Positions 29,745 to 29,813 of a stretch of DNA of 29,813 nt are shown here, piece by piece. The stretch covers positions 1-29,813 of the forward strand of contig CALJIG010000069.1 of NCBI GenBank assembly GCA_937974175.1, read 5' to 3'. The notes under the pieces are model-generated. The model saw only the letters and a program-made list of their open reading frames with translations. It did no database searches and was not told the DNA's origin. The position numbers and the translations under genes are program-made. This DNA comes from an uncultured Ignavibacteria bacterium. Lineage in GTDB: Bacteria; Bacteroidota; Ignavibacteria; Tepidaquicellales; Tepidaquicellaceae. How positions within the stretch are numbered: position 1 is the first letter of the stretch; every line of letters begins with the position of its first letter.

Positions 29745-29813
29745 AAGATAAATTTATTATAGGTAAAAATTGAATAATCTTTTTCAAAATTCAAGTTACA
29801 TCTGAAATTGATA

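Overview
The window looks like a chromosomal contig from an AT-rich member of the Bacteroidota/Chlorobi/Ignavibacteria group, most likely Ignavibacteria-like. Five secreted proteins end in the type IX secretion (T9SS) type A sorting domain with the NYPNPFNP signature common in that group. The gcvH promoter fits the Bacteroidota -33/-7 pattern (TTG, 20 bp, TAnnTTTG). Many starts lack a Shine-Dalgarno site, although yceD, rpmB and the slipin gene have clear ones. This assignment is inference from gene content; no rRNA gene is present.

Layout. Positions 1-2500 (minus strand) hold a T9SS-tailed secreted protein and a TolB/PD40-type lipoprotein, followed by an orphan T9SS tail and a 7-bp tandem repeat. 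Positions 2874-11146 (plus strand) are housekeeping: gcvH, yceD-rpmF-plsX, a small unknown gene with rpmB, a family 2 glycosyltransferase, tgt, yajC, ribBA, greA and an MlaD-like gene. Positions 11488-17980 (minus strand) read dusB, HEPN-like gene, unknown 115-aa gene, slipin, GH3 hexosaminidase and a VCBS/FG-GAP T9SS protein, all closely packed. A small SET-domain gene diverges from dusB. Positions 18875-27006 (minus strand) are envelope and secretion genes: a Trp/Gly/Arg-rich anchored protein with a Pro-rich tail, two Ycf48/BNR-like propellers with T9SS tails, and a metzincin protease with a T9SS tail. Positions 27240-28915 (plus strand) form a phage-like replication module, followed by an inositol-monophosphatase family gene (HisN-like, minus strand).

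The most interesting part is 27259-28915. A long structured leader RNA candidate (27298-27437) has a 30-bp bulged hairpin ending in six T. Its apical loop is exactly complementary over 7 nt to the 3' arm of an upstream hairpin. It precedes a phage replisome-organiser-like gene that carries eight 11-12 bp direct repeats followed by an A-rich repeated tract inside its own coding sequence. That is the layout of the lambda O gene/origin. A second gene starts inside the first in another frame. No integrase, structural phage gene or attachment site is visible, so this is either a relic or a small self-contained replicon module.

The second theme is repeats. Intergenic space carries heptamer tandem repeats with different units, a multi-hairpin dispersed element in three copies, a large fold-back element, a tandem pair of palindromic elements, and shared GGGAGC-type terminators. 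The 3' ends of T9SS genes appear to be recombining modules: there are two orphan tails, one duplicated tail-plus-terminator block, and 125 bp of exact identity between two neighbouring tails.
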